Shown in pieces: positions 34,602 to 43,283 of a stretch of DNA of 64,000 nt. Source of the stretch: Phycisphaerales bacterium. Its GTDB lineage: Bacteria > Planctomycetota > Phycisphaerae > Phycisphaerales > SM1A02. The DNA is taken from the NCBI GenBank assembly GCA_022447205.1, contig JAKVBQ010000002.1, forward strand, positions 130,913-194,912. Reading direction: 5' to 3'. The translations under genes were made by a program, and so were the position numbers. Every line of letters starts with the position of its first letter. The first letter of the stretch is position 1. The notes beneath the pieces were generated by a model. That model made no database searches and was not told the DNA's origin. It saw only the letters and a list, made by a program, of their open reading frames with translations.

Positions 34602-35570
34602 ATGGCAAACCTCACGCTCGTACAAGCGATCAACCTCGCACTCGTCCAGGAGATGGAAAAGGATGATCGCGTGATCATCCTCGGCGAGGACGTCGGACTC
34701 AATGGTGGCGTCTTCAGGGTCACCGAAGGGCTCTTCAAGCGCTTCGGTGAAGACCGGGTCGTCGACACCCCCCTCGCGGAAAGCGGCATCATCGGCACCT
34801 CGATCGGCCTCGCGATGGCCGGACTTCGCCCGGTGCCGGAGATCCAGTTCGAGGGTTTCCTCGGCCCCGCCTACGACCAGATCTGCTCGCACGCCGCTCG
34901 CATGCGCACCAGGACCCGCGGCGCCTTCACGGTCCCGCTCACGATCAGGGTTCCGGTGGGTGGCGGCATTCATGCTCCGGAACTCCACAGCGACTCCCCG
35001 GAGGCGATCTACGCCCATCAGCCGGGACTCAAGGTCGTGATGCCGGCCTCCCCCTACGACGCCAAGGGCCTGCTGGTCTCCGCGATCCGTGACCCCGACC
35101 CGGTGATCTTCTTCGAACCCAAGCGCATCTACCGTGCGTTCAGGGAAGAGGTCCCCGAGGACGAGTACACCGTTCCGATCGGCAAGGCACGCACGGTCTG
35201 CGAAGGCACGGACCTCACCATCGTTTCTTGGGGCGCGTCCGTCGTCCAGTGCATGCAGGCGATCGAACGGTCCAGTACATCGATCGAACTGATCGACATG
35301 CGCACGATCTACCCCTTCGACATCGAAGCGGTCGAGGAATCGGTTTCCAAGACCGGAAGGTGCGTCATCGTCCACGAAGCACCGAAGACGTGCGGTTTCG
35401 GAGCGGAGATCGCCACCCAGATCATGGAGCGCTGCTTCCTGCACCTGGAAGCACCGGTCCAGCGCGTCGCGGGCTTCGACACGATCATGCCGTACTACAA
35501 GCTCGAGAACGAATACCTCCCCGATGCCGATCGAATCGAGAAGGCGATCCAGGAAATCGGTGCATATTGA
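34602..35570 (+). CDS. 2-oxoacid dehydrogenase E1 component, beta subunit
   Basis: 322 residues, the usual size. Partners with E1alpha to form the heterotetramer active site. Recognisable segments are VIILGEDVGLNGGVFRVTEGL, the ThDP-contact DTPLAESGIIGTSIGLAMAG, FEGFLGPAYDQI, PVGGGIHAPELHS, and the C-terminal transketolase fold with ELIDMRTIYPFD and EAPKTCGFGAEI. The gene follows E1alpha by 35 bases. Confidence 0.92.
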   Translation: MANLTLVQAINLALVQEMEKDDRVIILGEDVGLNGGVFRVTEGLFKRFGEDRVVDTPLAESGIIGTSIGLAMAGLRPVPEIQFEGFLGPAYDQICSHAARMRTRTRGAFTVPLTIRVPVGGGIHAPELHSDSPEAIYAHQPGLKVVMPASPYDAKGLLVSAIRDPDPVIFFEPKRIYRAFREEVPEDEYTVPIGKARTVCEGTDLTIVSWGASVVQCMQAIERSSTSIELIDMRTIYPFDIEAVEESVSKTGRCVIVHEAPKTCGFGAEIATQIMERCFLHLEAPVQRVAGFDTIMPYYKLENEYLPDADRIEKAIQEIGAY

Positions 35571-35637
35571 CCATCGAACGCACGCCCGGCGAATCCGCCA
35601 TGTCGTGCATCAATGAACTGACTGAAGGTGACCGACC

Positions 35638-36993
35638 ATGGCCGGTGTGACACAACCAACCGATCAATCACATTTCATCCTGCCCGACCTGGGAGAGGGT
35701 GTTCATGAGGCGGAACTCATCAAGTGGAGGGTTTCCGCCGGTGACACCATCAAGGAACACGAGACCCTCGCCGAAATGGAGACCGACAAGGCACTCGTCG
35801 AGGTGCCGAGCCCCTGGACCGGAGTGATCTCCGAGCTCTGTGGCGAGGAAGGCGAGATCATCAACGTCGGCAGCATCCTGGTGAAGTACGACACCGGTGG
35901 AGCAGGTGCCGGCGGCGGTGAGGAACCCGCCGCCGAGAGCGAAGCGCCCCCCACCGAGGAAAAGACGGATGGAGATGCAGGAACCGTGGTCGGAACCATG
36001 TCCGGAGAACTGACCGTCAGCAGTCGGTTCGCTCGCCACACGGATGCGGACAACGGCTCCGAGACGAACGGCAACGGCAAGTCCCTGGCGACTCCGGCGG
36101 TCCGCAGGATCGCCCGGGAGCTCGGGGTCGAGATCAACCGTGTCCCGGGCACGGGACGAGGTGGACGAGTGACCGCTTCGGACGTACATGGCTTCGCCGG
36201 TGGCGGCGCCTCCACGGGACAGGGCGCGGTGGCAATGCCCGAGGCCGGCGGTTTCGCGCCTCAGGCGGTCGCCATTCCGACCGAACTCCCACCGATCGAT
36301 GATTCGGATGTCGCCGAGATCATTCCGTTCCGAGGTGTCAGAAGAAAGATCGCCCAGGCACTCGATCAGTCCGTGAAGACGGCGGTCCACTTCACGGTCG
36401 TCGACGAAGCCGATGTGACCGCGATCGACGCGAAGCGCCGTGAATACGCCGCAGTGCTCGGACAGAAGCTCTCCCTCCTGCCGTTCCTCATGACGGCGGT
36501 GTGCAGAGCCCTCAAGAAGCACCCGGACCTCAATGCGATCGTGGACGACGGCAACGCACAGATTCTCCGCAAGGATTCGGTGAATCTGGGGTGTGCGGTG
36601 GATACGGAGCATGGGCTCATGGTCCCCGTCATCCACGGAGCCAACGGCCTTTCCGTCGTCCAGCTCGGCAACGCCGTCGCGCAACTCGCCCGAGGCTGCA
36701 AGGAACGTTCGATCGAACGAGAGCGTCTCCAGGGCGGAACCTTCACGATCTCGAACGTCGGCTCGTACGGCGGCATGTTCGCGACACCGATCATCAACTA
36801 TCCGGAAGTCGCCATTCTCGCCGCGGGTCGTGCGAAGGAACGCGTGCTTGCAGAGGATGGCAGGATGTTCGTCGGGAAGGTGCTTCCACTCAGCCTTTCA
36901 TGCGACCACCGAGTGGTCGATGGGGCGGAAGGCGCTCGATTCCTCAACACCGTGGTCAAGCTGATGGAAGACCCTGAAGCCCTGATCAGCTGA
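35638..36993 (+). CDS. 2-oxoacid dehydrogenase E2 component (dihydrolipoamide acyltransferase)
   Basis: 451 residues forming the core of the complex. One lipoyl domain (about 10-85) has the lipoyl Lys in METDKALVEVP. After an Ala/Glu/Gly-rich linker comes the peripheral E3/E1-binding domain, LATPAVRRIARELGVEINRVPGTGRGGRV split over about 150-185. The catalytic domain (about 225-450) ends with the active-site motif SCDHRVVDGAEGARF. Transfers the acyl group to CoA. E3 (dihydrolipoamide dehydrogenase) is not next to it and must be supplied from elsewhere in the genome. Confidence 0.92.
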   Translation: MAGVTQPTDQSHFILPDLGEGVHEAELIKWRVSAGDTIKEHETLAEMETDKALVEVPSPWTGVISELCGEEGEIINVGSILVKYDTGGAGAGGGEEPAAESEAPPTEEKTDGDAGTVVGTMSGELTVSSRFARHTDADNGSETNGNGKSLATPAVRRIARELGVEINRVPGTGRGGRVTASDVHGFAGGGASTGQGAVAMPEAGGFAPQAVAIPTELPPIDDSDVAEIIPFRGVRRKIAQALDQSVKTAVHFTVVDEADVTAIDAKRREYAAVLGQKLSLLPFLMTAVCRALKKHPDLNAIVDDGNAQILRKDSVNLGCAVDTEHGLMVPVIHGANGLSVVQLGNAVAQLARGCKERSIERERLQGGTFTISNVGSYGGMFATPIINYPEVAILAAGRAKERVLAEDGRMFVGKVLPLSLSCDHRVVDGAEGARFLNTVVKLMEDPEALIS

Positions 36994-37015
36994 GCCTGCA
37001 CACGGAGACCTGACG

Positions 37016-38212
37016 ATGGCGGAGTCGACACCGGAAGGTTCCCCGGAATCGCTGCTGCCTCACCTTGGCCGAAACCCGCGAGAGCAGGCGGGGTTCGTGA
37101 ACCCCGCGATACATCGTGGCTCGACCGTGGTGTTCGACACCCTCGAGGAGTGTGTCGGGGCGCATGACATCGACTTCAAGGACGGACCCTACACCTACGG
37201 CCTGCTCGGCACCCCGGTCGAAAGGGAACTCGAGGCGGCGATGGCACGGCTCGATGGAGGAGAGGGCTCGGTGGTCCTCGGCAGCGGACTGGCTGCGGTC
37301 ACCGTGGCGCTTGCGGCGAACCTCTCGGCCGGTGATCACCTTCTGATGGTCGATTCCTGCTACTGGCCGATACGCAAGTACTGCGATGACTTCCTCGGCA
37401 GGATGGGTGTCGAGACCACCTACTACGAACCGATGATCGGGGCGGGCATCGAGGACCTGTTTCGAGAGAACACCCGGGTGCTCTTCATGGAAAGTCCGGG
37501 TTCGAGGACCTTCGAGGTCCAGGACGTCCCCTCCATGGCAGCGGTCGCACGAGAGCAGGATGCGACCACGATCATCGACAACACCTGGGCGACGCCACTG
37601 AACTTCAGACCCATCGAACACGGCGTCGATCTCGTGGTTCATGCCCTCACGAAGTATGTCGCGGGGCATTCCGACGTGATGCTCGGCGCAGTCGTCGCGC
37701 GGAATCGGGAGCACTGGGACCGGGTGAAGGCGACCGCGATGGACCTCGGTCACGGATGCAGCCCTGACGATGCGTGGCTGGGGCTCCGGGGATTGCGAAC
37801 ACTCGGCGTCAGGCTCAGGCACCAGGAAGAAGTCGCACTTCAAGTCGCACAATGGCTGCTCGAACGGCCGGAAGTCGCGGAAGTGAGGCACCCCGGTCTC
37901 GAGACCTGCCCCGGACACGAGTTCTTCAAGCGGGATTTCGATGGCGGATCGGGGCTGTTCAGCGTGGTGCTCCACCCCATGGACGACGACGCCCTGGCTC
38001 GGCTGGTGGAGGGGATGCAGTACTTCAAGATGGGGTACAGCTGGGGGGGATTCGAAAGCCTCCTCCTGCCCTTCGATCCCATCGAGTACCGAGTGGACAT
38101 GGACTGGCCCCATTCCGGCCCCTGCCTGCGCATCTCTATCGGACTGGAGCGAAGCGAGGATCTGATCAGGGATCTCGAGGCGGGACTTGAAAGGGCAAAA
38201 AACAAGCCCTGA
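37016..38212 (+). CDS. metC: Cystathionine beta-lyase
   Basis: 398-residue PLP enzyme of the Cys/Met metabolism family, converting cystathionine to homocysteine, pyruvate and ammonia. Typical segments: NPAIHRGSTVVFDT, YGLLGTPVERELEAAMARLDGG, ESPGSRTFEVQDVP, IIDNTWATPL and the PLP Lys in HALTKYVAGHSDVMLG (about residue 214). YGLLGTP and the tail FKMGYSWGGFESLLLP match MetC rather than gamma-synthases. Starts 22 bases after E2 and may be cotranscribed with it. Confidence 0.88.
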   Translation: MAESTPEGSPESLLPHLGRNPREQAGFVNPAIHRGSTVVFDTLEECVGAHDIDFKDGPYTYGLLGTPVERELEAAMARLDGGEGSVVLGSGLAAVTVALAANLSAGDHLLMVDSCYWPIRKYCDDFLGRMGVETTYYEPMIGAGIEDLFRENTRVLFMESPGSRTFEVQDVPSMAAVAREQDATTIIDNTWATPLNFRPIEHGVDLVVHALTKYVAGHSDVMLGAVVARNREHWDRVKATAMDLGHGCSPDDAWLGLRGLRTLGVRLRHQEEVALQVAQWLLERPEVAEVRHPGLETCPGHEFFKRDFDGGSGLFSVVLHPMDDDALARLVEGMQYFKMGYSWGGFESLLLPFDPIEYRVDMDWPHSGPCLRISIGLERSEDLIRDLEAGLERAKNKP

Positions 38213-38230
38213 ACCGCTACGAAGTGCTGA

Positions 38231-38259
38231 TCGACACCCCCTTGAGGGGACGATACTAT
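38231..38259 (+). promoter_or_regulatory. Probable sigma-70 promoter of the UDP-sugar dehydrogenase gene
   Basis: TCGACA (38231-38236, five of six matches to TTGACA), a 17-base spacer, and TACTAT (38254-38259, four of six). The start codon lies 42 bases beyond the -10 box. Confidence 0.45.
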
Positions 38260-38301
38260 CTCGGACCGCTCGTTCGAGCACAACCACCAGGGAGCAGAAC
38301 C

Positions 38302-39642
38302 ATGCCCAGTATGTCCGCACATGCGGATCAGTTGCTGAAGAAGATCGAGGACCGGACCGCGCGCATCGGCATCGTCGGTCTCGGGTACGTCGGGCTTCCG
38401 CTCTCCAAGGCACTCCTTGAAAACGGTTACTCGGTCATCGGATTCGACGTCGACACGAAGAAGATCAAGGCCATCGAAGCCGGCGAAAGTTACATCCAGC
38501 ATCTCGGCAACGACTTCTTCAAGATGCTGCAGACCACGGACAAGTTCATCGGAAGTGACGACCCAGGGGTCCTTGCCGATGCGGACGCCATCCTTCTCTG
38601 CGTGCCGACGCCACTCGGCAAGCACAACGATCCCGATCTTTCATACGTGCTGGAATCGACCAGGATGGTGGCGGGGACGCTCAGGGAGGGCCAGCTGGTC
38701 GTCCTCGAATCAACCACCTATCCCGGGACCACTCGAAACGAGATGAAGCCCATCCTCGACGAGTCCGGCCTGACCTGCGGTGAGGACTACTTCCTTGCCT
38801 ACAGCCCGGAACGAGAGGATCCCGGATCCGCCGGTCGAAGCGCTGGTGAGATACCGAAGCTCGTGGGCGGCATCGACGACGCGTCAACGCGAATCTCGAT
38901 GGCCCTCTACGAGCGGGTCGTCGCGAAGGCCCATGAAGTCTCGAGTGCGGAGATCGCGGAGAGCGCGAAGCTCCTCGAGAACATCTACAGATCGGTCAAC
39001 ATCGCCCTGGTCAATGAGATGAAGACCGTTCTCACCGACATGGACATCGACATCTGGGAAGTCGTCGATGCGGCAAGCACCAAGCCCTTCGGCTTCCAGG
39101 CCTTCTATCCGGGACCGGGACTCGGCGGTCACTGCATTCCGATCGATCCCTACTACCTGACCTGGAAGGCCAAGGAGGTCGGTCGACCCACACGATTCAT
39201 CGAGCTTGCAGGCGAAGTCAACACCGCCATGCCTCGTTACGTGATCCACAGGCTTTCCGAGGCGCTGAACATGGACAGCATCGCTCTCCGCGGAGCGAAG
39301 ATCCTCGTCATCGGCATCGCCTACAAGAAGAACGTTGACGACAATCGTGAGACTCCAGCCGCGGAGATCATCGAGCAGCTTGCCGAGCTTGGAGGCGACA
39401 TCTCGTACCACGATCCGCACCTCCCCAGGTTCCCGGAGATGCGCAAGTACGATCTCAATCTCGAATCAGTGAACCTGGATCAGAAGACGATCTCCGAATC
39501 CGATTGCGTTCTCATCATCACCGACCACGATGCCGTGGACTACGCGATGATCGGAGAGCACGCCAAACTCATCGTCGACACCAGAAATGCGATGGCAAGG
39601 GTCCCCGAAGAGGGCATCCGCGGCAGACTCGTCAAGGCATGA
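38302..39642 (+). CDS. UDP-sugar dehydrogenase (UDP-GlcNAc 6-dehydrogenase-like)
   Basis: 446 residues from ATG 38302, with GGGAG upstream. NAD-dependent four-electron oxidation of a UDP-hexose to the uronic acid for surface polysaccharide. The Rossmann motif is GIVGLGYVGLPLSKALL (about 20-36), then ESTTYPGTT, the central dimer helix with EIAESAKLLENIYRSVNIAL, the catalytic Cys in GPGLGGHCIPIDPYYLTW, and GIAYKKNVDDNRETPA. YYLTWKA and the KVGG-like KLVGGID loop point to the WbpA/WecC (UDP-N-acetylated sugar) group over UDP-glucose dehydrogenase. It overlaps the next gene by ATGA. Confidence 0.86.
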   Translation: MPSMSAHADQLLKKIEDRTARIGIVGLGYVGLPLSKALLENGYSVIGFDVDTKKIKAIEAGESYIQHLGNDFFKMLQTTDKFIGSDDPGVLADADAILLCVPTPLGKHNDPDLSYVLESTRMVAGTLREGQLVVLESTTYPGTTRNEMKPILDESGLTCGEDYFLAYSPEREDPGSAGRSAGEIPKLVGGIDDASTRISMALYERVVAKAHEVSSAEIAESAKLLENIYRSVNIALVNEMKTVLTDMDIDIWEVVDAASTKPFGFQAFYPGPGLGGHCIPIDPYYLTWKAKEVGRPTRFIELAGEVNTAMPRYVIHRLSEALNMDSIALRGAKILVIGIAYKKNVDDNRETPAAEIIEQLAELGGDISYHDPHLPRFPEMRKYDLNLESVNLDQKTISESDCVLIITDHDAVDYAMIGEHAKLIVDTRNAMARVPEEGIRGRLVKA

Positions 39643-40499
39643 GCTCGCGGCACACCTGGGAAACGACGATCCTCAGGGCCGGCTCCTTTCGGCTGGATGG
39701 CGGAAGCATGTTCGGGGTGATCCCGAAGCCGGTCTGGTCCGGGTGGGCCACCCCGGACGAAAACAACAGGATCAGGCTCGACTGCAACTGCGTGCTGCTG
39801 AGGGACGGCGAAAGAACCGTCCTGGTCGAAACGGGATACGGCAGCAAGTGGAGTGCGAAGGACCGCAAGATCTTCGCAATGGAAGATCGTACGGTGATCG
39901 ATGCCCTGAACGAGATCTCGATCGACGCGGGAGAGATCACCCACGTCATTCTCTCCCACCTGCATTTTGATCACGCTGGTGCACTCACGCTCTGGAAGGA
40001 CCCCGATCGGGGCGATGCCGGTGGATTCGTCGCCACGTTCCCGAATGCGAAGGTCATCACGCAGGCAAGAGAGCTGAAGGATGCCCTGGACAACCGATCC
40101 ACGATGACACGCACCTACCTTCGGTCACACCTGGATCCGATTTCGGATGACTTCGTGACCGTCGAAGGTGCAGCGGAACCACTTCCGGGGATCACGGTAC
40201 GCCCGGTACCAGGACACACCTGGGGGCAGCAGGCCATTCACTGGTCGGACGAGAATCGACCCTACGTCTTCCCCGGCGATCTGTGCCCGACCCTGTGCCA
40301 TGCGCATCCTTCAGCAAGCATGGCGTACGACATGGAGCCGTGGACGACCATGTGCGAGAAGGTCGCCTTCCTGGAGGACTGTGTGGACGGTGACCTGACC
40401 GTCATCCTCGGCCATGACCCCGACAATCCGATCGCGAAGGTCATCCCCCCCGGAGAGGATCGGGCTCGACATGGGCTTGAACCGCTCGGGATCGGCTGA
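39639..40499 (+). CDS. MBL-fold metallohydrolase
   Basis: 286 residues from ATG 39639, overlapping the stop of the UDP-sugar dehydrogenase gene. The zinc motif HxHxDH is SHLHFDHAG (about 104-112), with later ligands in PGHTWGQQ, FPGDLCPT and ILGHDPDNP. This order matches the YtnP/AttM-like lactonase-type group, but the substrate cannot be read from sequence. Translational coupling with a sugar dehydrogenase is suggestive, not proof, of a related role. Confidence 0.8.
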   Translation: MSSRHTWETTILRAGSFRLDGGSMFGVIPKPVWSGWATPDENNRIRLDCNCVLLRDGERTVLVETGYGSKWSAKDRKIFAMEDRTVIDALNEISIDAGEITHVILSHLHFDHAGALTLWKDPDRGDAGGFVATFPNAKVITQARELKDALDNRSTMTRTYLRSHLDPISDDFVTVEGAAEPLPGITVRPVPGHTWGQQAIHWSDENRPYVFPGDLCPTLCHAHPSASMAYDMEPWTTMCEKVAFLEDCVDGDLTVILGHDPDNPIAKVIPPGEDRARHGLEPLGIG

Positions 40500-40561
40500 A
40501 ACCGGCCCAATTCACTTGATGCTTGCCCCCTTGTGGCCGGCGCAGGTATCCTCGACGTCCC

Positions 40562-40786
40562 ATGAATACCTTCAATGAACTCCTCAAGGCGTCCCACCGA
40601 GTCCTCGTTGCCCTGCTGATGCTCGGCTTCTCCTGCCAGGTGCTTGCACAAGGGCAGAGCGGACCGGAGACCCCCTCGGTGGACGGGACAAGCCCCCTCA
40701 TCGGGTACTTGATCGCGGTCGTGCTGATGGTCCTCCTCGTGGTGGTGAGCATCATTCCATCGAAGAGGCACTTCGAAGACATTTGA
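40562..40786 (+). CDS. Small membrane protein
   Basis: 74 residues from ATG 40562. Two hydrophobic segments, an N-terminal signal-like one (VLVALLMLGFSCQVLAQG) and a second (LIGYLIAVVLMVLLVVVSII) followed by a basic-acidic tail KRHFEDI. Looks like a short single-pass or two-pass inner-membrane protein. First of three short genes ahead of deoC. No family recognised. Confidence 0.6.
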   Translation: MNTFNELLKASHRVLVALLMLGFSCQVLAQGQSGPETPSVDGTSPLIGYLIAVVLMVLLVVVSIIPSKRHFEDI

Positions 40787-40832
40787 CCGACCCGTCCGCC
40801 CATCGGACCGGTTCGACACGGAGGACCACATC

Positions 40833-41135
40833 ATGAACAGGATGTCTCTGGCGAGCCTCGTGCTCCTGAACATCGCCCTGCTCGGCATTCTTGCCCTGGT
40901 CACCTTCGGCAAGGGTGGCCTTGCCGTGGCCGGAACCGGATCGAATGTTCGGGGTGAATACGTCGCCGTCGCAGGAACGATCTCGGGAAGCAAGACCCCG
41001 ATCATCTGGCTGGTGGACCAGGCGTCACAGGAAGTCGTTGCCGTCCAGTTCAACGCACAGTCGAACCAGATGACCGGTTTCGGGTACCGGAACATGAGCA
41101 AGGATGCACTGTCCGTGCAGAACAACAGGCAGTAG
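40833..41135 (+). CDS. Small membrane-anchored protein
   Basis: 100 residues: one N-terminal transmembrane segment (LASLVLLNIALLGILALVTF), then an extracytoplasmic part with GEYVAVAGTISG, PIIWLVDQASQEVVAVQFNAQ and MTGFGYRNMSKD. The beta-strand pattern resembles that of the next gene product (a strand block ending in VVAVQFN / LYVYEIP), so the two may be distant paralogues. Function unknown. Confidence 0.6.
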   Translation: MNRMSLASLVLLNIALLGILALVTFGKGGLAVAGTGSNVRGEYVAVAGTISGSKTPIIWLVDQASQEVVAVQFNAQSNQMTGFGYRNMSKDALSVQNNRQ

Positions 41136-41146
41136 GAGGTCCCGCC

Positions 41147-41479
41147 ATGTCGAGAACCAACCCAAGATCATCAACACCTGCCGCACTTCTCGTTGCCAGC
41201 GCCCTCGTGATCAGCGCGCTCATCATCATGCAGATCGGCAGGGCCGAGACACCATCCGCCTTCGCCGGAGACGCGGTCGTCGGAGGAGAAGGCTACACGG
41301 TGATGACCGTATCCAGTGGATTCGGCAAGGACACCCGTCCCTACGAGTTCTGCTACATCCTGGACAACCATGACGAGATGCTTTACGTCTACGAAATCCC
41401 CCAGGCCAGCGACAAGCGAATCGTCCTGAGGAACGGGACGCACCTTCCAAGTCTCTTCGCCATGGCTCGTGGCGGGTGA
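41147..41479 (+). CDS. Small exported protein
   Basis: 110 residues with an N-terminal hydrophobic segment (AALLVASALVISALIIMQIG) and a short mature part: GEGYTVMTVSSGFGKDTRP, YEFCYILDNHDEMLYVYEIP and a basic IVLRNGTHLPSLFAMARGG end. It follows the previous small gene by 11 bases, and its stop lies against the deoC start region, so translation of deoC may be coupled to it. Function unknown. Confidence 0.6.
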   Translation: MSRTNPRSSTPAALLVASALVISALIIMQIGRAETPSAFAGDAVVGGEGYTVMTVSSGFGKDTRPYEFCYILDNHDEMLYVYEIPQASDKRIVLRNGTHLPSLFAMARGG

Positions 41480-41487
41480 GTGACGTG

Positions 41488-42441
41488 ATGAGTCCGTCAC
41501 TTCCGACGACAGGCGTGGTGGTCGACCGTGTCATGGCGGAGGCGCGTGCCGCGTCGTTTCGTACCAGGTCGATCAAGAAGGACATGAAGCTCGAGGGGAT
41601 CCGGCTTGCCACCAGCATGACGGACCTCACCACGCTCGAAGGCAAGGACACCCCCGGCAAGGTCAGGAGCCTGTGCCGAAAGGGGCTGTCACCCAGCACC
41701 GGCACACCCCTTCCGGAAGGCGCGACACCACTTCCCCACGTGGGTGCGATCTGCGTGTACCCGGAGCTGGTGGAAACCGCGAGAGAGGCTCTCGGGAACA
41801 GTGGAGTCAAGGTCGCAAGCGTGGCCACCGCATTCCCGAGCGGTCAGTTCCCCCTTGATGTCAGGCTGGAAGACGTCGCCAAGGCGGTCGAGGCGGGTGC
41901 CGACGAGATCGACATGGTCATCTCCCGCGGTGCGTTTCTTGCAGGAAGATTCGAGGATGTGACCCGTGAGATCCGCGAGACGAAGATCGCGTGCGGCGAC
42001 GCGCATCTCAAGATCATCCTGGAGACCGGTGAACTGGAGACCCTCGACAACGTGAGGCGTGCAAGCGATCTGGCGATCGATGCGGTGACCGGCGTGCAGG
42101 GCTCGAAGCCCCTCGAGGATGGAGAGGTCTTCATCAAGACCTCGACGGGCAAGGTCAGCCCCGCTGCAACGATGCCGGTCACGCTGGTGATGCTGGAGGC
42201 GATCCGCGATGCCTGGTTCCGCAACGGAATCCGCATCGGGATGAAGCCCGCCGGAGGGATTCGAACGGCGAAACAGGCGATGCACTACCTGGTGATGGTC
42301 AAGGAGACGCTCGACGAGCGCTGGCTCGACCCGCGACTGTTCAGATTCGGTGCCTCGAGCCTGCTCGATGATCTCGTCCGGCAGTACGTCAAGCAGCTGG
42401 GCGGAAGGTACGTCGCAGGACACGACGTACCGAAGGGGTGA
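41488..42441 (+). CDS. deoC: Deoxyribose-phosphate aldolase
   Basis: 317 residues from ATG 41488; a GTG at 41476 overlapping the previous stop would add four residues. Splits 2-deoxyribose-5-phosphate into glyceraldehyde-3-phosphate and acetaldehyde. The Schiff-base Lys lies in FIKTSTGK (about residue 215), the second active-site Lys in GMKPAGGIRT (about 253) and the Asp in ADEIDMVI. The protein is longer at the N-terminus than the ~250-residue E. coli enzyme, resembling larger forms. The two aldehyde dehydrogenase genes just downstream could remove the acetaldehyde. Confidence 0.92.
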   Translation: MSPSLPTTGVVVDRVMAEARAASFRTRSIKKDMKLEGIRLATSMTDLTTLEGKDTPGKVRSLCRKGLSPSTGTPLPEGATPLPHVGAICVYPELVETAREALGNSGVKVASVATAFPSGQFPLDVRLEDVAKAVEAGADEIDMVISRGAFLAGRFEDVTREIRETKIACGDAHLKIILETGELETLDNVRRASDLAIDAVTGVQGSKPLEDGEVFIKTSTGKVSPAATMPVTLVMLEAIRDAWFRNGIRIGMKPAGGIRTAKQAMHYLVMVKETLDERWLDPRLFRFGASSLLDDLVRQYVKQLGGRYVAGHDVPKG

Positions 42442-42446
42442 GGGAT

Positions 42447-43127
42447 CTACAGCCCCTTCTCCCACTCCTCGTCCCACATCCTGAACCCACCAAGGAAGGC
42501 GTTCGCATTGTCTCCCCTTCGACAGTAGATGGGGAGCTTGTCGTCATCCTTGAACTTCTTGCTGTTGCCGCCACCGAGGATGATGTAGTCGGGAAGCAGT
42601 CCGTTGTAGAGGATGTCCGCGACTTCAAGGACGTTCTTCTTCCATTCCTTCTTGCCTGATTCCTCCAACCCGGCCTCACCGACGACCTCTTCATAGGACC
42701 TGCCGTCCTTGTAGGGCATGTGGGCGATTTCCGTGGGGTGAACCACGTACCTGTCGATCAGACAGGTTCCGAGTCCGGTGCCAAGACCCATGAAGAGCAT
42801 CGAGCCCCCTTCATAGGATCCGATCGCCTGCATCGCGGCATCATTGACGACCCGCGTCGGAAGGTCGAACGCGCCCGCGAAATCGAAGCCCTTCCAGCCT
42901 TCGCCCAGATTGACCGGGTCGATCACCGCCGTGTTGTTCGCGATGGGGGCGGGCATGCCGATGGAGATCCGATTGAAGGACCATCCATGGACGATCTTCT
43001 TGACGCCTTCGACCATCTGGGACGGGGTCAGTTCAGGGCCGCTTTCAAACCGGCGCTTGTCGGGGTCTTCCAGGATTCGAGCCTTGACGTGTGACCCACC
43101 GATGTCGATAGAAAGAACACCTTTCAC
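42447..43127 (-). CDS. ROK-family kinase, polyphosphate-glucokinase-like
   Basis: 226 residues. The ATP/polyphosphate loop is SIDIGGSHVKAR (about 5-16), catalytic Asp in RVVNDAAMQAIG, and the second phosphate loop FMGLGTGLGTCLI. PIANNTAVIDPVNLG and the overall short length match the polyphosphate-dependent glucokinase (PPGK) branch of ROK rather than sugar repressors; no DNA-binding domain is present. Phosphorylates glucose using polyphosphate and/or ATP. It sits on the opposite strand between deoC and the aldehyde dehydrogenases. Confidence 0.75.
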   Translation of the reverse strand: MKGVLSIDIGGSHVKARILEDPDKRRFESGPELTPSQMVEGVKKIVHGWSFNRISIGMPAPIANNTAVIDPVNLGEGWKGFDFAGAFDLPTRVVNDAAMQAIGSYEGGSMLFMGLGTGLGTCLIDRYVVHPTEIAHMPYKDGRSYEEVVGEAGLEESGKKEWKKNVLEVADILYNGLLPDYIILGGGNSKKFKDDDKLPIYCRRGDNANAFLGGFRMWDEEWEKGL

Positions 43128-43283
43128 GGGCAGTCCTCCATACTGGACCCGTACAGGGTACCCGGATCCAGCAGTCCGATGGGCCAGTCAGTACACTTCG
43201 ATTTGATGACACATGGGGCACCGACCGACCGGCCCCGAGGATCACTGGAACCAGCCGTGCGGTTCGGTCCCCTGGTAGAAGCC

